Below, piece by piece: positions 61,531 through 64,000 of a DNA stretch of 64,000 nucleotides. The first letter of the stretch is position 1; each line of letters begins with the position of its first letter. Under the pieces are notes generated by a model. That model made no database searches, had not been told where the DNA came from, and was given only the letters and a program-made list of their open reading frames with translations. The translations under genes and the position numbers were made by a program. The stretch spans positions 1,488,001-1,552,000 of the forward strand of contig NZ_LT629750.1 in the NCBI RefSeq assembly GCF_900105125.1. Direction: 5' to 3'. The stretch comes from Bradyrhizobium canariense (GTDB taxonomy: Bacteria > Pseudomonadota > Alphaproteobacteria > Rhizobiales > Xanthobacteraceae).

Positions 61531-62520
61531 CTAAATCGTCGGATTCCACGGCGCCGGGATCACCCGGTAGCCGTTGCCATCCTTCTCGACGTGGCCAAGC
61601 CCCGGGAATGGATAGTGGAAGCCCTGCACCTGCAGTTTCTCCACCGCCACCATGTCGTAGATCCGGCGGCGGGTCTTTTCCGCCACGTCACCGTCCTGGT
61701 CAAAGAACGCGTGCCACCCCGGATTGGTCGCAAACGGGTTGGGATTGTTGGTCACATCAGACTGGACGAAGACCTTATCCGACCCGGATGACAGCACGTA
61801 GGAAGTGTGTCCCGGCGTATGGCCGATGGTTTCAACCGCGAGCAGTCCGGGCGCGACTTCCTTGCCCCACTCGTATGGCGTGACTTTCTTCTTGAGGCCT
61901 GCCTCGAAGATGTTGCGGTTGTTCTTGAACAGACCCTGCATGCGACCGGCCGGCGCGCGGCTCATTTCGCCGTCGTCCATCCAGAATTTCCATTCGGTCG
62001 CGGGCACCAGCACTTCGGCGTTCGGAAATGCCGGCGTGCCGTCGGCCGTCAGCAGCCCGTTCACATGATCGGTATGGAAGTGCGAGATCACCACCATATC
62101 GACCGCCTTCGGATCGAAGCCGGCCGCGACCATATTTTCCGCGAACAGCCCGTTCGCGCCCTTGCTGTTGGCCTTTGCCAGCGCACCATTGCCGGTGTCG
62201 ATGACGACGAGCTTGCCGCCGGTATTGAGCACCAGTGGCGCAAAGTAGATCGTGAACATGTCGGACGGCAAAAACGCCTTCTCAAGCGCTGCGCTGACCT
62301 CTTCCTTCTTCGCATTGGTGATGAAGGAATCCTCCAGCTTGAACACGTTCTTGCCGTCGGACACCACCGTGACCTGGATATCGCCGACCTTGTAGCGATA
62401 GAAACTTGGCGCCTGCTTGTCTGCCAGCGGCGTGGCGGCGTTGGCGGAAATGGCTGAGAACAGCGGCGCAGCGGCGATCCCGGCCGCTCCCGCCAAGGCG
62501 TGACGTCGTGTCAGTTCCAT
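61531..62520 (-). CDS. Exported MBL-fold metallo-hydrolase
   Basis: 329 residues. A Tat-like signal TRRHALAGAAGIAAAPLFSA is followed by the metallo-beta-lactamase fold: VVISHFHTDHVNGL (HxHxDH), VETIGHTPGHTSYVL (second His), DVTNNP (bridging Asp) and HYPFPGLGHVE (third His). Two-zinc site complete. Substrate unknown; resembles lactonase-like or quorum-quenching MBL proteins but this is not established. Confidence 0.88.
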   Translation of the reverse strand: MELTRRHALAGAAGIAAAPLFSAISANAATPLADKQAPSFYRYKVGDIQVTVVSDGKNVFKLEDSFITNAKKEEVSAALEKAFLPSDMFTIYFAPLVLNTGGKLVVIDTGNGALAKANSKGANGLFAENMVAAGFDPKAVDMVVISHFHTDHVNGLLTADGTPAFPNAEVLVPATEWKFWMDDGEMSRAPAGRMQGLFKNNRNIFEAGLKKKVTPYEWGKEVAPGLLAVETIGHTPGHTSYVLSSGSDKVFVQSDVTNNPNPFATNPGWHAFFDQDGDVAEKTRRRIYDMVAVEKLQVQGFHYPFPGLGHVEKDGNGYRVIPAPWNPTI

Positions 62521-62683
62521 CTGATGTCCTCCCGGTGAAATGATGATTTCGAACTTTCCGTTGGCCGGCTTTTTGTTGCGGGCCGTTTTACAGACATTTC
62601 GTCCGCAACGCGACTGCGCCGGTGATGCGACGGCCAGTCATCCGATTTGAACCCCTGCCGATTTGTCTTATTCCAGGCCTGCG

Positions 62684-63214
62684 TCAGACCCTGCGCCACA
62701 GCCATTCGGCGATCTGCGCGATCACGTCACCGGACAACAACAGCGCTGCCGACCAGACCAGCGCGGAGACGAAATTGGCAATTTGAAATGGCCAGTACGG
62801 CATCTCGAATATCCCGGCGGCGAGCGGCACGGAGGCGCGCAAAGGTCCAAAAAACCGCCCGATGAAGATACTTGGGATGCCCCATTTTTTTACAAAGGCT
62901 TCGCCGCGCGGAAGGATTTCCGGATAGCGCGATAGCGGCCACATCTGCGCGACGTGTTCCTTGTATTTGAAGCCGAACCAGTAGGAGACCCAATCGCCGA
63001 GCGCGGCGCCGATCCCGCCCGCGATCCAGACCGGCCAGAAGCTGATGCCGCTGGCGCCGATCAGCGCGCCGATCGCGACCAGCGCTCCCCAGGCCGGGAT
63101 CAACAGCGAGATGAAGGCGAGCGATTCACCGAACGCCAGCAAGAGAACGATCGGGGCGGCCCAGGCCGAATGATCACGCACGAAGTCAGCGAGCGCGCGC
63201 GCAAAATCTTCCAT
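62684..63214 (-). CDS. DedA-family membrane protein
   Basis: 176 residues. FGESLAFISLLIPAWGALV, GGIGAALGDWVSYWFGFKYK, the conserved FIGRFFGPLRASVPLAAGIF (FxGRFxxxxR, functionally essential in DedA) and FQIANFVSALVWSAAL. DedA proteins are scramblase-like and help maintain membrane potential and lipid carrier recycling. Confidence 0.9.
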   Translation of the reverse strand: MEDFARALADFVRDHSAWAAPIVLLLAFGESLAFISLLIPAWGALVAIGALIGASGISFWPVWIAGGIGAALGDWVSYWFGFKYKEHVAQMWPLSRYPEILPRGEAFVKKWGIPSIFIGRFFGPLRASVPLAAGIFEMPYWPFQIANFVSALVWSAALLLSGDVIAQIAEWLWRRV

Positions 63215-63385
63215 TCTCGAAGCCTTCCCGCCCCGGTTTCCGCTTTGAACCTTTTTGCGGGTTCGATGCCAAAGAACAGGTAAGCCAGCACCTTGAGTGA
63301 CTTCAAGTCACAATGGTTGATACAAGGCGTGAATTCAGCCTCATAGCCGGCTTTCAATCCTCCATCCAGCCCCAGGGAAATTCAA

Positions 63386-63772
63386 ATGATCGGATCATTG
63401 ATGATGTGCGTCAGCGTGGTGATTCTGCTGCTCGGGATGCTCGCCGGCATCGTGATGGGCGTCCAGCAGGATTTTACGCTTGAGCCCGCGCACGCCCATC
63501 TCAACCTGGTCGGTGGCGTGTTGCTGTTTCTTTTTGGGCTGTATTACCGGCTGATTCCTGGCGCCGGGAGCAGCGCCTTGGCGAAAGTTCAGGGCTGGCT
63601 GCACATAATCGGCGGCATATTGTTTCCGATCGGCGTTGCCATTGTGATCTTGAAGGGCACGTCCTTCATCGCACTTCCGATCGTGGGATCGCTGATCGTG
63701 GTCGCGGCGACGGCGTTATTTGCGGTGATCGTGTTCCGGACCTCGCTGGTCCGAACCATCGGGCGCTCCTAG
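63386..63772 (+). CDS. Four-helix membrane protein with conserved His motif
   Basis: 128 residues. Four hydrophobic helices; the second is preceded by PAHAHLNLVGGVLLFLFGLY, a His-containing motif like that of the heme-copper-oxidase-like small proteins (COX1-related fragments) found in rhizobia. It stands alone. A heme or metal role is plausible but not shown. Confidence 0.65.
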   Translation: MIGSLMMCVSVVILLLGMLAGIVMGVQQDFTLEPAHAHLNLVGGVLLFLFGLYYRLIPGAGSSALAKVQGWLHIIGGILFPIGVAIVILKGTSFIALPIVGSLIVVAATALFAVIVFRTSLVRTIGRS

Positions 63773-64000
63773 CTCTGCGGAGGTCCTTGCAACCCTAGAG
63801 TGAAAGCAAGGGACATCCTCACCACGATCGCGTATCGCTGGTTGCAGACTGCCTCCAGTTAGCCCTGGAGATTGTTTGTGATCCGCCCCATCGGGGCGTA
63901 GACGCTGCTGGCGGCCGACGCCCTGCGCCCCCGGTCACTTTTTAAGCCTATCCATGGCATAGTCAGGGAAACGATTCGTCGCGCATCGCTCTGCGCGCAC
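63773..64000. other. Window end, nothing recognised
   Basis: Last 228 bases. No complete gene; a partial gene beyond the edge cannot be excluded. Confidence 0.4.

Noticed and set aside
1..64000. CRISPR array, insertion sequence or prophage
   Set aside because: No regularly spaced repeats, transposase, integrase or phage structural genes were seen anywhere in the window.

Overview
The window looks like chromosomal DNA of a Bradyrhizobium-type alphaproteobacterium (Nitrobacteraceae). This is inferred from the high GC content, the paired Omp25/31-type beta-barrels, class I PhaC, a two-domain cold-shock protein, the EF-P/EpmA/EpmB cluster, the many short exported or single-membrane-span proteins, and the palindromic intergenic repeats. 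No rRNA, CRISPR array, intact insertion sequence or integrase was seen.

Layout. 1-7.4 kb: a heavy-metal RND pump and its adaptor (both minus strand), preceded by two tiny exported paralogues ending in an RYYGGPK-x-PMW motif, then an Omp25-like barrel and an OmpL-like porin. 7.9-15.7 kb: an unknown protein, a truncated KdpD-like sensor kinase with its response regulator, a ZIP-like membrane protein with an inserted cyclic-nucleotide-binding domain, and several small genes. 15.8-19.3 kb: a compact genomic island bounded by a perfect 46-bp direct repeat. The right copy is the 3' part of an intact tRNA-Pro(TGG); the left copy is a tRNA remnant. The island carries a coupled operon of a two-span membrane protein, a SIR2-like protein and a HEPN-like protein with an R-x4-H motif, plus a divergent two-span membrane protein. 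This has the look of an antiphage or abortive-infection system and is the most interesting part of the window.

19.3-32.3 kb: a DUF192 protein, a double cold-shock protein, a CobB-type deacylase, an H-NS-like protein without a DNA-binding tail, then a dense run of microproteins, a GrlR-like protein, a VOC protein, a GST, a PilZ protein, tRNA-Glu(TTC) and a second Omp25-like barrel. 32.6-37.7 kb: SRPBCC and FecR-domain proteins, a PrsW-like protease, an HdeD-like protein and three small exported proteins that share a C-terminal ICRGC. 37.8-40.6 kb: EpmB, EpmA and divergent EF-P, which together form the EF-P lysylation pathway.

40.6-64 kb: mostly core genes. These are an M23 peptidase, an AhpD-like protein with a divergent MarR regulator and operator, an MltB-like transglycosylase, an SDR, RecJ, an unusual soluble chemoreceptor, a HAD, an aminotransferase-Hom-GlpX operon, PhaC, MAPEG, a methyltransferase, ArgC overlapping a PaiB-like protein, a MarR-MFS efflux pair with a clear operator, an MBL-fold enzyme, DedA and a small membrane protein. 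All assignments come from reading the translated sequence and motifs; no database search was run.
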